Positions 1 through 9,339 of a stretch of DNA of 64,000 nucleotides are shown here, piece after piece. The notes beneath the pieces were generated by a model, which saw nothing but the letters and a program-made list of their open reading frames with translations, had not been told where the DNA came from and did not search any database. Position 1 is the stretch's first letter. The number at the start of each line of letters is the position of its first letter. The DNA comes from Streptosporangium subroseum. GTDB taxonomy: Bacteria > Actinomycetota > Actinomycetes > Streptosporangiales > Streptosporangiaceae. Both the position numbers and the translations under genes were made by a program. The stretch is from positions 113,248 through 177,247 of the forward strand of contig NZ_FZOD01000015.1 of NCBI RefSeq assembly GCF_900188345.1. Direction: 5' to 3'.

Positions 1-1011
1 TTCGCACGATTCAGGTACGGCGACGGCCTGACCAACTCACGAGCGCTGGCCTTCCAGATCTGCTTGTCGATCATCCCCGGCGCCATCGCGCTGGTCGGGC
101 TGAGCTCGATGCTCAACCAGCGGGAGCTCGGCCGGGTGCTGGAGCTGACCCTGAGCCGGATCGCACCAGGCGCGGGGGTCGAGGCGGTCAGGGACGTGCT
201 CGCCGACAGCCACCGGCAGGCGGGCCACGCCGGGGGCGCCGTCGCCCTGTGGCTCGGCCTGATCACCGCTCTGGTCTCGCTGACCAGCTCCATGGCCCAG
301 GTGGAACGCGGGGCGAACCGCATCTACGGTGTCGAGCGCGATCGCCCGTTCCATCGCAAATACGGCAGGGCCCTGCTGATGGCGGTGACCGCGGGCGCCT
401 TCATGACCGTCGGTTTTGTCGTGATGGTCGGCGGCGGAGCGATCGGGCGAGCCCTTGCCCAGGTCTACGGGTGGGGTGACGGAGCCATGGGGGCGTACCA
501 CCTGGTGCGCTGGCCGCTCGGCTTCCTCCTCGCGCTGCTGTCCGCCTCGGTGCTGTTCCGCGCCGCGCCCCGGCGAAGACAGCCGGGCCATACCTGGCTG
601 GCGTTCGGGGCCCTGGTCTCCCTCGCCCTGTGGACGGTCTTCACCCTGCTGCTGGCCTTCTACATCGAGAGCAGCGGCACCTTCGGCGCCACCTACGGCC
701 CGCTCACCGCCGTCGTGGCGCTGCTGCTGTGGTCGTTTCTGAGCTCGATGGCGCTCTTCCTCGGCCTGGCCTTCGCCGCGCAGTTGGAGGCGCGCCGCGC
801 CGGGGGCACCGGACCGGTCCTGCCGGATCCCGGCCCCACCGCCGAGGAGGAACGGGAACCGTTGGTGGGAGCCGCGGGCAGCGCGGTCATCGCGGGCGTG
901 CGGAAGCTGACGGCGACGGCCTCGGGCACCAAGGTCGTCTCGGCCGTACGGAAACTGCCGGGATTCCGGCCCCGCCGCGCGGGCTCGAAGAACAGGCCGC
1001 CTGCCGCCTGA
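1..1011 (+). CDS. YihY/BrkB family inner-membrane protein, 5' end outside the window
   Basis: The reading frame is open from base 1, and the residues before the first internal start (RYGDGLTNSRALAFQ) are typical BrkB family sequence, so the true start lies upstream. The protein shows about six hydrophobic segments, with the family features near ANRIYGVERD and an SSMAQV turn, followed by a hydrophilic tail of about 80 residues rich in Arg, Lys and Gly. BrkB/YihY proteins are polytopic membrane proteins whose biochemical role is not settled; the old 'ribonuclease BN' name is an error. A GC-rich hairpin follows the stop directly, so this is probably the last gene of its transcript. Family assignment is secure; function is unknown. 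Confidence 0.85.
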   Translation, partial: FARFRYGDGLTNSRALAFQICLSIIPGAIALVGLSSMLNQRELGRVLELTLSRIAPGAGVEAVRDVLADSHRQAGHAGGAVALWLGLITALVSLTSSMAQVERGANRIYGVERDRPFHRKYGRALLMAVTAGAFMTVGFVVMVGGGAIGRALAQVYGWGDGAMGAYHLVRWPLGFLLALLSASVLFRAAPRRRQPGHTWLAFGALVSLALWTVFTLLLAFYIESSGTFGATYGPLTAVVALLLWSFLSSMALFLGLAFAAQLEARRAGGTGPVLPDPGPTAEEEREPLVGAAGSAVIAGVRKLTATASGTKVVSAVRKLPGFRPRRAGSKNRPPAA

Positions 1012-1012
1012 C

Positions 1013-1041
1013 GGCGGGGCGGCTCGTGACGCCGCCTCGCC
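1013..1041 (+). terminator. Hairpin after the brkB-like gene
   Basis: An 11-bp GC-rich stem (GGCGGGGCGGC with GCCGCCTCGCC, one G-T wobble) and a 7-base loop start two bases after the stop codon. There is no T-run, as is usual in high-GC actinomycetes. Likely intrinsic terminator. Confidence 0.55.
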
Positions 1042-1158
1042 GGGAACCTCCGCGAAAGCGTGAGCCGGACATCCCTTGCGATAGCCAACTCGTCCCCCTA
1101 GGCTGCGCAAAACCATAGTGAAATATATTCATATGCCGTGAATCAGAGGGGTGAAGAG

Positions 1159-3324
1159 GTGTCGGCGCAGGAACGCAGGCTCGCCGCCATCGCGGCGGCT
1201 TCGGCCGACGCCTTCCGCCACGGGGGCTATCACCAGGTGAGAGCAGAGGACGTCGCGGAGCGCGTACGGCTGCCACGGGGCGGTGAACGCGACAGGGGAC
1301 GCAGCGCCGTCTGGCTGTACAACGAGGTCAGGAGCCGGCGCGTGCTCGTGGCCCTGGCGGTCAAGCACGCCTTCGACGAGTTCACCGCCTGCGACGCCGA
1401 CAGCGTCGACGCCACCGGCGGAACCGGTGCCGCCGGCGGAACCGGTGCCGCCGACGGCGACGCGGCCGGAGGCGAGCCGCCGCACTCCCTGCTCGACGCC
1501 CAGAACCTGGTCACCGCGGCGCTGCGCAGGGTGGCCCGCTTCCACCAGGTGGAGCGCTTCATGCTCAGCCAGGTGCGCCTGGGGATCGGGGACATCTCGA
1601 CGTCGGAGAAACGCCTGTCCGCGGGACAGAGCCAGCCGGTGTGGGAGACGACGGAGGTCTACGGCGCCACGGCCGCCGCCGGGTGGGACGGCCGCGTCAC
1701 CGCGTACGCGCGGTACCTGGCTCCCCGGCTGGAACGCGCCGCGCTCACGGTCGGCGTTCCCCCCGGCGGCTGGGCCGAGGCGAGCGCCGAGCGCCTGTCG
1801 GAGCTGGCCTTCCGCTCGATGGTCGACGACCCCGAAGGCCCGGCCGACCATCAGGCGGCGGCGCTCGAAGCACACTGGTTCGCCCGCGACCTCGTCCCGC
1901 TCGCCGGAGAATGGGCCGGACGGCTGCGCACGGCCGAGCAGGCCGCCGAGCTCGCCCGGCGGATCGGCGCCGACGGCCGTGCTCGGACGCGCGCCCTCGA
2001 CGTGGTCCTCCAGGTCCTGCTGGACAGCCCCCTGCTCGCGCGGGCGGCGGAGGTCGGCGGGGAGCTCGCGGGCCTGCTGGCCGACGATCCCTCCGAGCTG
2101 CGGGCCCTGTGCGACGTGACCGGCAGGCAGGGCCTCGCGTGGCTGCGCCTGGGTGACCTACCGGCCGCGAGAGCCTGCTTCGAGCACTCCCTGCGGGTCG
2201 CGGGCGAGCTTCCCGTGCCCGCCGACGCGAAGTCCTGCGGCTCGCGGGCCGAGCACAATCTGGCCGAGGTACTGGTGGAGACCGGCCGTCCGAGCGAGGG
2301 GTTGCGCAAGCTCGAAGACCTGTACGACGAGCAGGCCGGGGACCTCCCCGCGACGGGGACCGCCCCGGCCTGGCGGCGCCTCACCCTCATCCGGCAGGCG
2401 ATGGCCAGGGCCGCCTCCAGGGCGGGGCGGACGGTCACCGGCGTGGCCCTCGCCGAGGCGGCGCTGGCCGATCGGGAAGAACGTCTCGGCCGGGACAACG
2501 TCAACACGGCCTCGGCCAGGGTGACGTTCGCCGAGGCCCTGCTCGCCGCGGGCCACCCGGCGCAGGCGCGGCACCACCTGACCGAGGCGCTCCGGCTCCG
2601 CGCGCAGCAGCTGACGCCCGAGGGTTACTGGCCCCAGTACGACACCGTGCGCCTGGCGGAGATCGAGCTGGCGGCGGGGTTCCCCGCGCAGGCCGTACGG
2701 CTGCTCACCGATGTCGCCGTCACCGGCGAGTGGTTCGCGCGGCGGGTCTCCCCGCGGCTCCACGCCGAGGCGTCACTGGTCCGCTGCCTGGCGCTCACCG
2801 CGTCGGGAGAGCCGGCCCAGGCACTCGCCGGCCTTCGGGCGCTGCCCCCCGACCGGGCGGTACGACGCGCCCAGGCCGCCGCCCAGCTGGCCCTCGGCGA
2901 CGCGACCGCCGCCGCGCGGACGCTCGCGGCCCTCGCGAAGGCCGAACGCGACCACGGCGACGACTTCCCCGGCCAGGCGGAGAGGTTGCTCCTGACCGCC
3001 AGGGCCGCGCACGCGCTGGGGCGCGACGGCGAGGCGGAGGCGGCGAGCGCCGCGCTCCTGTCGATGGGCGGGGAGTCCTTGGACGCCTGCCATCCCGTCG
3101 TCCTGGCGGGACGGCTGGACCTCGCGCTCCTGCGGGTGGGCGCGGGCCGGGTGGAAGAGGTCTCCTCGCTGCTCGCGCCGCTGCTCGACCGTCGCCCGCT
3201 GGCTCACGGCCGCGCGCCCCTGGGCGACGGGTATCCCCTCCTGGCCGCGGCGAGATCCGTGGCGATCCGCGCGGGAGGGTCTCCCTCGATCACGCCGGAG
3301 GATCGCCTCTGGGAGAACGGCTGA
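1159..3324 (+). CDS. TetR-like N-terminal domain fused to a long TPR-like region; probable regulator
   Basis: The first ~80 residues (AAASADAFRHGGYHQVRAEDVAE and on) look like a TetR-type helix-turn-helix, but with an insertion after the recognition helix. A Gly/Ala linker follows, coded by an 18-bp repeat near 1414-1460, and then about 550 residues of Ala/Leu-rich helical repeats such as AGHPAQARHHLTEALRLRAQ that resemble TPR units. GTG at 1159 is chosen because AGAGGGG lies 8 bases upstream; GTG at 1138 is in frame but lacks a ribosome site. At about 721 residues it is far longer than ordinary TetR proteins (about 200). I infer a DNA-binding regulator with a protein-interaction or sensing tail; the ligand and targets are not evident. 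Confidence 0.6.
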   Translation: MSAQERRLAAIAAASADAFRHGGYHQVRAEDVAERVRLPRGGERDRGRSAVWLYNEVRSRRVLVALAVKHAFDEFTACDADSVDATGGTGAAGGTGAADGDAAGGEPPHSLLDAQNLVTAALRRVARFHQVERFMLSQVRLGIGDISTSEKRLSAGQSQPVWETTEVYGATAAAGWDGRVTAYARYLAPRLERAALTVGVPPGGWAEASAERLSELAFRSMVDDPEGPADHQAAALEAHWFARDLVPLAGEWAGRLRTAEQAAELARRIGADGRARTRALDVVLQVLLDSPLLARAAEVGGELAGLLADDPSELRALCDVTGRQGLAWLRLGDLPAARACFEHSLRVAGELPVPADAKSCGSRAEHNLAEVLVETGRPSEGLRKLEDLYDEQAGDLPATGTAPAWRRLTLIRQAMARAASRAGRTVTGVALAEAALADREERLGRDNVNTASARVTFAEALLAAGHPAQARHHLTEALRLRAQQLTPEGYWPQYDTVRLAEIELAAGFPAQAVRLLTDVAVTGEWFARRVSPRLHAEASLVRCLALTASGEPAQALAGLRALPPDRAVRRAQAAAQLALGDATAAARTLAALAKAERDHGDDFPGQAERLLLTARAAHALGRDGEAEAASAALLSMGGESLDACHPVVLAGRLDLALLRVGAGRVEEVSSLLAPLLDRRPLAHGRAPLGDGYPLLAAARSVAIRAGGSPSITPEDRLWENG

Positions 3325-3431
3325 GCGTGCTGAAGGACTGTCTTCGAGAAGACGGCTGAGCATGCCCGTCACCACCCGGGGTTCCTGGTCGTCAACGCGT
3401 CCAGGAGCAGGTCAGCGGGGCAGAAAGACGG

Positions 3432-4244
3432 TCATTGGGATTCTCCCGACGGGTGGAGCGGATCCTCTGGAACGGTCCAAATGACCGCCTCGGCGGAGTG
3501 TGCCCGCAGGATGGCGAACCCGTGCTCGCCGAGCACCCGGCGGGTCCACTCGACGGTCTCGTCGAGGTCGCCGGCACCGCCGTCGTCGACCTCCATCCCC
3601 TGGAGAAGCCTTCCCAGGGTGAGCGCGGTCTCCTGCGTGGCCGGATCCCCCTCGGGGAGATGCGGAAGTGCCCGCGCGAGCAGGTTCGCGGCGTCACGAC
3701 GGTCGGTGCCGGCGGTGTTCCGGCGGCCGGCACGCAGGGCCAGCGCCGTGCCGAGCCGGTAGCGCAGATACAGGGCGGCCCGCTCGTCGTCGTCGCACCC
3801 GTCGAGGGCGGCCCGCAGCCGGTCGATCGCGAGATCCAGGTCGTAGGGCACTCCGCGGTCCGCGTGCCGGCTCAGCAGCAGTTCGCCGAGGGCCGCGTGA
3901 TCGGCCGCGCTGAACCAGGCGTTCTCCGAACGGAGGTCGTCGGCCTCGGAGAGCATGGTGATGGCGACGTCCCGGTCGGCGGGATCGCCGAAGGCCTCCC
4001 AGCGCACCTCGTGCGCCCGGCCCACCAGGGAGAAGGACCACTGGCCGCAGTCATGGGCGAGGAGCCAGCCCGCGTGGTCGGCCGCCTCGTCGAGATCCGC
4101 CCGGCTCGCACCACCGGGGACGTCTTCGCTCGTGCACCGCCGCAGGATCGCGTCAACGAGGTCCCGGCGCCATTCGGGCTCACGGTCGGTGCCGGTCATC
4201 TCCGCCCGCTGGGCACGCAGCCATGCGATCTCATCCCCTGCCAT
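3432..4244 (-). CDS. Unrecognised 270-residue soluble protein, possibly helical-repeat
   Basis: I do not recognise this family. The protein is acidic, lacks a signal peptide or membrane segments, and has paired helices such as DRDVAITMLSEADDLR and YDLDLAIDRLRAALDGCDDD that look like degenerate TPR units, as found at the start of actinobacterial CHAT or TPR proteins. The open frame ends with a clean stop, and codon use fits a real gene. The upstream stretch 4245-4316 is clearly AT-rich (TATATATAAATAATC) and probably carries the promoter. It faces the upstream TPR regulator tail to tail. Function unknown. Confidence 0.5.
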   Translation of the reverse strand: MAGDEIAWLRAQRAEMTGTDREPEWRRDLVDAILRRCTSEDVPGGASRADLDEAADHAGWLLAHDCGQWSFSLVGRAHEVRWEAFGDPADRDVAITMLSEADDLRSENAWFSAADHAALGELLLSRHADRGVPYDLDLAIDRLRAALDGCDDDERAALYLRYRLGTALALRAGRRNTAGTDRRDAANLLARALPHLPEGDPATQETALTLGRLLQGMEVDDGGAGDLDETVEWTRRVLGEHGFAILRAHSAEAVIWTVPEDPLHPSGESQ

Positions 4245-4348
4245 GCCGGCTCTCCCCTCGCGGACTGTACGAAACTATATATAAATAATCCCCTCTAACT
4301 TGTGGCAAATAAAGAACTACCCCCGAGGGAGGCCGGGCAGGAGGCGGG

Positions 4349-5215
4349 TCAGCCCTTTGTCGCCCCGGCCGTAAGGCCGCCGATGAGGTGCCTCTCGGCG
4401 ATCGAGTAGAACCCGAGGGCGGGCAGCATCGCGAGGACGACGTAGGCCAGGACGCGAGCCGTGTCGGTGGAGTACTGGCCTTGGAACTGCCGGAGCCCGA
4501 CCGGGATGGTCCACCAGTTGGGGTCGTTGAAGACGACCAGCGGCAGCATGAAGTTGTTCCAGCTGGCCACGATCGCGAGCACGGACACCGTGGCGAGCGC
4601 CGGCCGGGCCATCGGCAGGAGGATCCGCCAGAAGAACCCGTAGGCGGTGCACCCGTCGAGCGTCGCCGCCTCCTCGATCTCCCTCGGGATGTTCCTGAAG
4701 AAGGTGCGCAGAACAATGATCGTCACCGGCAGGCCGAAGGCGGCCTGGGGCAGGATCACGCCGAGGGGGTTGTCCAGCAGGCCGAAGGTCCGCAGCAGGA
4801 TGAACAGGGGCAGGATCGCCACCGCGAAGGGGAACATCAGCCCGACGGAGAAGAGCGTGAAGATCAGCTCCCTTCCCCTGAAGGCGAACCGGGCGAAGAC
4901 GAACGCCGCCAGCGCCGAGACGCCGACGACGAGGAGCGTCGTGGCCACCCCGATGAGCGCGCTGTTGCCGAGCGGACGCCAGAAGGACGCGGAGACCAGG
5001 AGGTCGGCGTAGTTCGAGAAGACCCACGGTGAGGGCAGCCCGAAGGGGCTGGTCGCCAGCTGGGCGTTGTCCTTGAAGCCGCCGAGCACTCCGTAGACTA
5101 TCGGCACGACGATGAACGCCCCGAGCACGATGACGGTCGCGTGCAGGAGGAGGGTCCGGAGCCGCGCGCCCGGCCGCCGGCCGGGCGCCGTCGCGCGAGC
5201 GCTCCGCCCGGTCAT
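4349..5215 (-). CDS. Carbohydrate ABC transporter permease, MalG/UgpE type
   Basis: This is a 288-residue membrane protein with six predicted transmembrane segments. The cytoplasmic EAA loop is clear (EIEEAATLDGCTAYGFFWRI), which contacts the ATPase in importers of the CUT1 sugar class. It overlaps the upstream permease gene by four bases (ATGA), so the two are translationally coupled. No ATPase gene is present; actinomycetes commonly share one MsiK-type ATPase among many CUT1 systems. Together with the lipoprotein and the GH5 enzyme upstream it is inferred to import an oligosaccharide or beta-glucoside. Confidence 0.93.
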   Translation of the reverse strand: MTGRSARATAPGRRPGARLRTLLLHATVIVLGAFIVVPIVYGVLGGFKDNAQLATSPFGLPSPWVFSNYADLLVSASFWRPLGNSALIGVATTLLVVGVSALAAFVFARFAFRGRELIFTLFSVGLMFPFAVAILPLFILLRTFGLLDNPLGVILPQAAFGLPVTIIVLRTFFRNIPREIEEAATLDGCTAYGFFWRILLPMARPALATVSVLAIVASWNNFMLPLVVFNDPNWWTIPVGLRQFQGQYSTDTARVLAYVVLAMLPALGFYSIAERHLIGGLTAGATKG

Positions 5216-6228
5216 CGCTGGTCTCGCATAACGGTGATCGCTCCTTCGGTGTCACGGCGCAGGACGTATCGCTGGTAGCCCAGTGCGAAGACGAGGCTGA
5301 TGAGGAACATCGCCACGCTGATCGCGTTGGCGTAGCCGACCTGGTAGCGCTTGAAACCCTGCTGGAACATCGTCACGGCCATGGTCTCGGAGCCGTGGAT
5401 GGGTCCTCCCTCGGTGAGCACCCACACCAGGTCGAACAGCTGGACCGCGCCGATGACGGCCAGGAAGACGCTGATGCGGATCGTCGGCCCGAGCAGCGGC
5501 AGGGTGATGTACCAGAACGCCTTCCAGCCGCCGGCCCCGTCGATCTCGGCCGCCTCGGTCAGCTCCCTGGGGATGCCCTGCCGCCCCGCCAGGTAAAGGA
5601 TCATGTGGAAGCCGAAGTACTTCCAGGTCATGACGAGGAACAGCGAGTACAGGACCATCGACGGGTCCGCGAGCCAGGTCGTCGCCAGATTGCCCAGCCC
5701 GACCAGGTCCAGGACCTGGTTCGCCAGTCCCCGGGTGGGCGAGAAGACCATCGTGAACAGGACGCCGGTGATGACCTCGGAGAGGACGTAGGGCACGAAG
5801 AACACGACCCGGTACAGCGCCCGGCCGCGCATGCGCTGGTTGAGCAGCATCGCGATGGCGAGGGCCAGCGGCAGCTGGATCACCAGGGAGAGGCCGATCA
5901 GGATCAGGCCGCGCTGCAGGTCGCCGAGGAAGATCTTGTCCTCGAACAGCCGGACGAAGTTGTCCAGCCCCAGGAAGTTGGTCGGCGGGCCGCCCAGGCC
6001 GTTCCACTTGAACAGGCTGGTGTAGATCGCGATGGCGATCGGCACGAGGACCAGTAGGAAGAACAGCACCATCGCCGGGAGCAGGAACAGTGTGATCGTC
6101 ACCCAGCCGCGACGCCGGCGCCGATCGGGCGTGCCCTCCTCCTTCGTGGCCGCGCGGGACGCCGCCGCGTCTTTCGGCCGCTCATCGGCCGGGACGGAAA
6201 GCTCGGACACGCCCTTCGGTGCACTCAT
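5212..6228 (-). CDS. Carbohydrate ABC transporter permease, MalF/UgpA type
   Basis: The protein has 338 residues: a ~45-residue charged N-terminal tail, then six hydrophobic segments, with the EAA loop ELTEAAEIDGAGGWKAFWYI near the C-terminal third. It is the membrane partner of the MalG-type permease, which starts within its stop codon. The gap to the solute-binding protein gene upstream is 42 bases, so the three genes form one operon on the minus strand. The sugar specificity cannot be read from the permease. Confidence 0.93.
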   Translation of the reverse strand: MSAPKGVSELSVPADERPKDAAASRAATKEEGTPDRRRRRGWVTITLFLLPAMVLFFLLVLVPIAIAIYTSLFKWNGLGGPPTNFLGLDNFVRLFEDKIFLGDLQRGLILIGLSLVIQLPLALAIAMLLNQRMRGRALYRVVFFVPYVLSEVITGVLFTMVFSPTRGLANQVLDLVGLGNLATTWLADPSMVLYSLFLVMTWKYFGFHMILYLAGRQGIPRELTEAAEIDGAGGWKAFWYITLPLLGPTIRISVFLAVIGAVQLFDLVWVLTEGGPIHGSETMAVTMFQQGFKRYQVGYANAISVAMFLISLVFALGYQRYVLRRDTEGAITVMRDQR

Positions 6229-6270
6229 CGTTCGCGCTCGTCCTCTACTCGTTCTCCGCCGGGTTTCTCG

Positions 6271-7557
6271 TCACTCGTTCTTCGCCGTCTCGGTGATGGC
6301 CTCGGTGACCTCCTTGGCTCCCAGCGTCCCGGCGATGAGCTCGGCCACACTGTCGTTCACCTGCTGTCCGACGGCGGGCGCGTAGGCCTGGTCGAGGTAG
6401 AGCTGGAATCCGGCAGCCTTCCCGAGCGCCTCGGACACCGAGGCGAGCTTCGCGTCCTTGATGGCGTCTTCCGCTCCCTTGACGACCGGAAGGAACGCCC
6501 CCGTCGCCACCGCCCTGCGCTGGTTGTCGAGGTTGGAGATGAACTTCAGGAAGTCGATCGCCTCGGGCGGCGCGTCCTTGCCGACGGCGAACCCGCCGCC
6601 GCCTCCGAAGGCGTCCGTCGCGTCGCCCTTGCCGCCCTCGACCGCGGGGAAGGGGAAGAAGGCCAGGTCGTCGCCGATGCCGTCGGGGGTGCCCGACGAG
6701 TCGCGCTGGACCGTCGGCGCCCACTGACCCATCAGTTCCATGGCGGCCTTTCCGCTGCCCATCAGCGCGGCCTGCCCGTCGGGCGTGCCGTACCCGGCGC
6801 CGAGGAAGCCCTTCTGGAACGGGTCGAGGTCGACGAGCTCCTTGAGACGCTCGCCCGCCTGGACGAACTCGGGCGCGGTGAAGGTGGCGTCGGCGCCCGC
6901 CTGCTTGAGCGCCGGCAGGCCCGCCACGCGCATGGCGAGATAGGCCCAGTAGTAGTGGCCCGGCCACTTGTCCTTGCCCCCGAGGGCGATCGGGGTGATC
7001 CCCGCCGCCTTGAGCTTCTTGACGGTGTCGAGGAATCCGGTCCACGTGGTCGGCGGCTCGGAGACACCCGCCTTGGCGAACAGCGCCTTGTTGTACCAGA
7101 AGCCCACCATGCCGACGTCGAACGGCACCGCGTAGGTCTTGCCGTCGAACTGGTAGGGCTGCACGGAGGCCGGCGTGAGCGTGTCGGCCCAGGGGGCGAT
7201 GTCGGCGGTGATGTCCTTGGCCAGCCCCGCCTCGATCTGCTGCTGCAGCACGCCTCCGCCCCATGTGTTGAAGATGTCGGGGATCGACCCCGACTGGGTG
7301 AGCGTGGTCAGCTTGGCCTTGTACGCCTCGTTCTCCAGGGGTGTGACCTTGATGGTGATGCCGGGGTGCGCCTTCTGGTACTCGGTGGCCAGCGCCTGCC
7401 ATACGGGCAGCATCGGTTCGATGTTCTGGATGTGCCACCATTCGATCGTCTTGGAGGCGGCCTTTCCGGTGTCGCCCCCGTCCTCGCTTGCGCAGCCCCC
7501 CAGAAGCAGCGAGGCCGCTGCCAGCAGCGCCACGCTCCGTCGACCTAACGAGATCAC
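6271..7557 (-). CDS. Sugar-binding lipoprotein of the ABC transporter
   Basis: A family 1 extracellular solute-binding protein of 428 residues. The N-terminus is a lipoprotein signal: a short basic part, a hydrophobic stretch and the lipobox LLLGGC, so the mature protein is anchored to the outer face of the membrane. The body has the usual features, for example WWHIQNIEPM near the start, NTWGGGVLQQQIE, and a late hinge-region stretch FGGGGGFAVGKDAPPEAIDF. The start is GTG at 7557 with GGAAGGGA seven bases upstream. It leads the transporter operon, whose promoter at 7711-7746 carries a site matching the LacI-gene operator. Substrate: probably a beta-glucan fragment, inferred only from the GH5 neighbour. 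Confidence 0.92.
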   Translation of the reverse strand: MISLGRRSVALLAAASLLLGGCASEDGGDTGKAASKTIEWWHIQNIEPMLPVWQALATEYQKAHPGITIKVTPLENEAYKAKLTTLTQSGSIPDIFNTWGGGVLQQQIEAGLAKDITADIAPWADTLTPASVQPYQFDGKTYAVPFDVGMVGFWYNKALFAKAGVSEPPTTWTGFLDTVKKLKAAGITPIALGGKDKWPGHYYWAYLAMRVAGLPALKQAGADATFTAPEFVQAGERLKELVDLDPFQKGFLGAGYGTPDGQAALMGSGKAAMELMGQWAPTVQRDSSGTPDGIGDDLAFFPFPAVEGGKGDATDAFGGGGGFAVGKDAPPEAIDFLKFISNLDNQRRAVATGAFLPVVKGAEDAIKDAKLASVSEALGKAAGFQLYLDQAYAPAVGQQVNDSVAELIAGTLGAKEVTEAITETAKNE

Positions 7558-7710
7558 GATGATCCCTTCCTTTCGATGGAGATGTCCGCGGTGTTCCGGT
7601 AACCCTCATTGGCGCCGGGTGGCCTCCGGCCGGGTGCGGGAGCGGACCTGTGATGCTCGCTCTCCCACTTCGCGGAGCCTGCTGACGGATCACCGCCGCT
7701 CAGATCCGGA

Positions 7711-7746
7711 TTGAAAACTTTCGACTAATATCCGATAGTTTCTGCT
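7711..7746 (-). promoter_or_regulatory. Putative LacI-family operator before the transporter operon
   Basis: Read on the minus strand, 7711-7724 is TCGAAAGTTTTCAA. It shares the 11-base core CGAAAGTTTTC with the palindrome in front of the divergent lacI-type gene (9758-9773). A weaker copy, CCGATAGTTTCTG, lies next to it at 7732-7744. This is about 155 bases upstream of the solute-binding protein start, fitting an operator or promoter site. Confidence 0.6.
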
Positions 7747-7825
7747 GGTGCCGTGAGATTACAGCGGCTTTACAGCTGGATCAACGGCCGTTGTCGAGCT
7801 GTTACGAGGCGGTTGCGCGGAGCGT

Positions 7826-9247
7826 TCATGAGGCGGCTCCGGAGCCGGATCCCGCCTGGCCCGCGAGACTGGCGGTCAGCAGTTCGACCAGCGGTTCCCG
7901 CCGTACGCAACCGGCCAGCGCGAAGGAGTCGGCGAGCGCGGCCAGCTCCTCCTCGGACAGGCCGCGGAAGAGCTCCGCGTACTCGGGGACGAGCGCCTGC
8001 GCGATGAGGATGTGCCGGATCAGGTCGTCGACCTGGTAGCGCGCCCCCCACGGGTACGGATTCCAGGACGGGGCCTCGGTGTCCATCAGCCGGTGCAGGG
8101 GCGCGAGGTCGTCGGCCGTCTCCTCCATCGTCGAGCCCCACCGGTCGGCGCCGAGGCGCTGCTTCTTGTCGATGAAGGCGCCGAAGCGGTTCAGGTACGG
8201 CCCCGCCGGGTCGGCGTGCACCACCCCCTGCAGGCCGACGTCCTTGTAGGTCCAGAGCGACCATCCGGCGTCGTGGGCGTCGTAGATGGCGAGCTGGTCG
8301 CGGAGGATCTGGTAGCGCTGGGCGTCGATCTCCGGGTCTCCGGTGTAGACGGGCCCGAACTCCCCCACCCACAGCGGCGTGCCGGTCTCCCGCTGGAAGA
8401 GGGTCCTTCTGTCGAAGGCCCGCTCCAGGTGCTCGCGGTCGACCCACTCCCCGCGGGTGTAGCCGGGGTACGGCCCGCCGTGCGCGAATCCGGCGAGGGC
8501 GTAGTCGTGACAGACGAAGACGGTGTTCTCGTAGACCTCGCGGAAGATCGTGAAGTCGGTGGAGTAGGTGTTGCCGTCGAGGAAGAGCACGTGCGCGGGG
8601 TCGACGGCGCGGACCGCCTTGACCAGGCGGTCGTAGAACGGCCCGACGACCCGGCCGGCCACGTCGCCCGGCTCGTTCACCGGGTTGTACCCGGCCACCC
8701 ACGGGTTGTCCCTGTAGCGGTCGGCCATGAACTCCCACAGGTGCACGACCCGGTCCTGGAAGTGCCGGTGCTGCCAGAACGCCGCCACATGGGTGGGGTT
8801 GTCGGAGTGCCAGTGCTGGTTCTGCGAACCGGGCAGGGCGTGCAGGTCGATCACGCTGTAGATCCCGTGCGCGCCCAGCAGCCCGATGACCCGGTCCAGC
8901 CGGCGGAACCCCTCCTCCCGCATCTCCATCGGCCGGTCGTCGGACTCGAAGTGCCGGTAGTTCACCGGGATCCGGACGCAGTTGACCCCCATCGCGCTGA
9001 GCAGCGCGGCGTCCTGCGGACCGAAGAACGAGGTCAGCAGCCGGTCGAAGAAGAACGCGGCACGCTCCTCCCCGAGCACGTCGCCCACCGCGGTGCGCAT
9101 CGACGACTCGTTGGCGGGGTGGCCGGTGATGAAGTTCTCCATGTTCATCCAGCCCCCGAGGCCCACCCCGCGCAGCCGCACCGGATCTCCCGAGGGATCG
9201 ACGAGCCGGGATCCGTTCACGCGCAGGGGTGTCTGGTTGTCAGGCAT
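7826..9247 (-). CDS. Glycoside hydrolase family 5 enzyme (beta-glucanase/glucosidase type)
   Basis: A 473-residue intracellular glycosidase without a signal peptide. The GH5 acid/base and nucleophile glutamates are visible: Glu192 in YNPVNEPGD and Glu296 in PLWVGEFGPV, together with MGVNCVRIPVNYRHF and the HDY motif near residue 247. The N-terminal LRGVGLGGWMNMENFITG resembles exo-beta-1,3-glucanase-like GH5 members. ATG at 9247 is preferred (GAGGAG five bases before) over the TTG just upstream. It lies upstream of the transporter on the same strand, separated by 268 bases with its own operator. Likely role: hydrolysis of the imported glucan oligosaccharide or glycoside. The exact linkage cannot be decided. 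Confidence 0.88.
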   Translation of the reverse strand: MPDNQTPLRVNGSRLVDPSGDPVRLRGVGLGGWMNMENFITGHPANESSMRTAVGDVLGEERAAFFFDRLLTSFFGPQDAALLSAMGVNCVRIPVNYRHFESDDRPMEMREEGFRRLDRVIGLLGAHGIYSVIDLHALPGSQNQHWHSDNPTHVAAFWQHRHFQDRVVHLWEFMADRYRDNPWVAGYNPVNEPGDVAGRVVGPFYDRLVKAVRAVDPAHVLFLDGNTYSTDFTIFREVYENTVFVCHDYALAGFAHGGPYPGYTRGEWVDREHLERAFDRRTLFQRETGTPLWVGEFGPVYTGDPEIDAQRYQILRDQLAIYDAHDAGWSLWTYKDVGLQGVVHADPAGPYLNRFGAFIDKKQRLGADRWGSTMEETADDLAPLHRLMDTEAPSWNPYPWGARYQVDDLIRHILIAQALVPEYAELFRGLSEEELAALADSFALAGCVRREPLVELLTASLAGQAGSGSGAAS

Positions 9248-9310
9248 CAAATCTCCTCAGCCACTTGCCGGGAACCGCCCGCTGGGGAGCACGGCTCGCC
9301 GAACGGCTAA

Positions 9311-9339
9311 AATATTTCGGGCTTAATCCGAATATTTCG
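9311..9339 (-). promoter_or_regulatory. Doubled AATATTTCG site upstream of the GH5 gene
   Basis: AATATTTCG occurs at 9311-9319 and again at 9331-9339, exactly 20 bases (about two helical turns) apart. The second copy lies in CCGAATATTTCG, which is close to the arms of the lacI operator (CGAA/TTCG) but with a spacing one base shorter. It could be an operator or part of the promoter. Confidence 0.35.
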
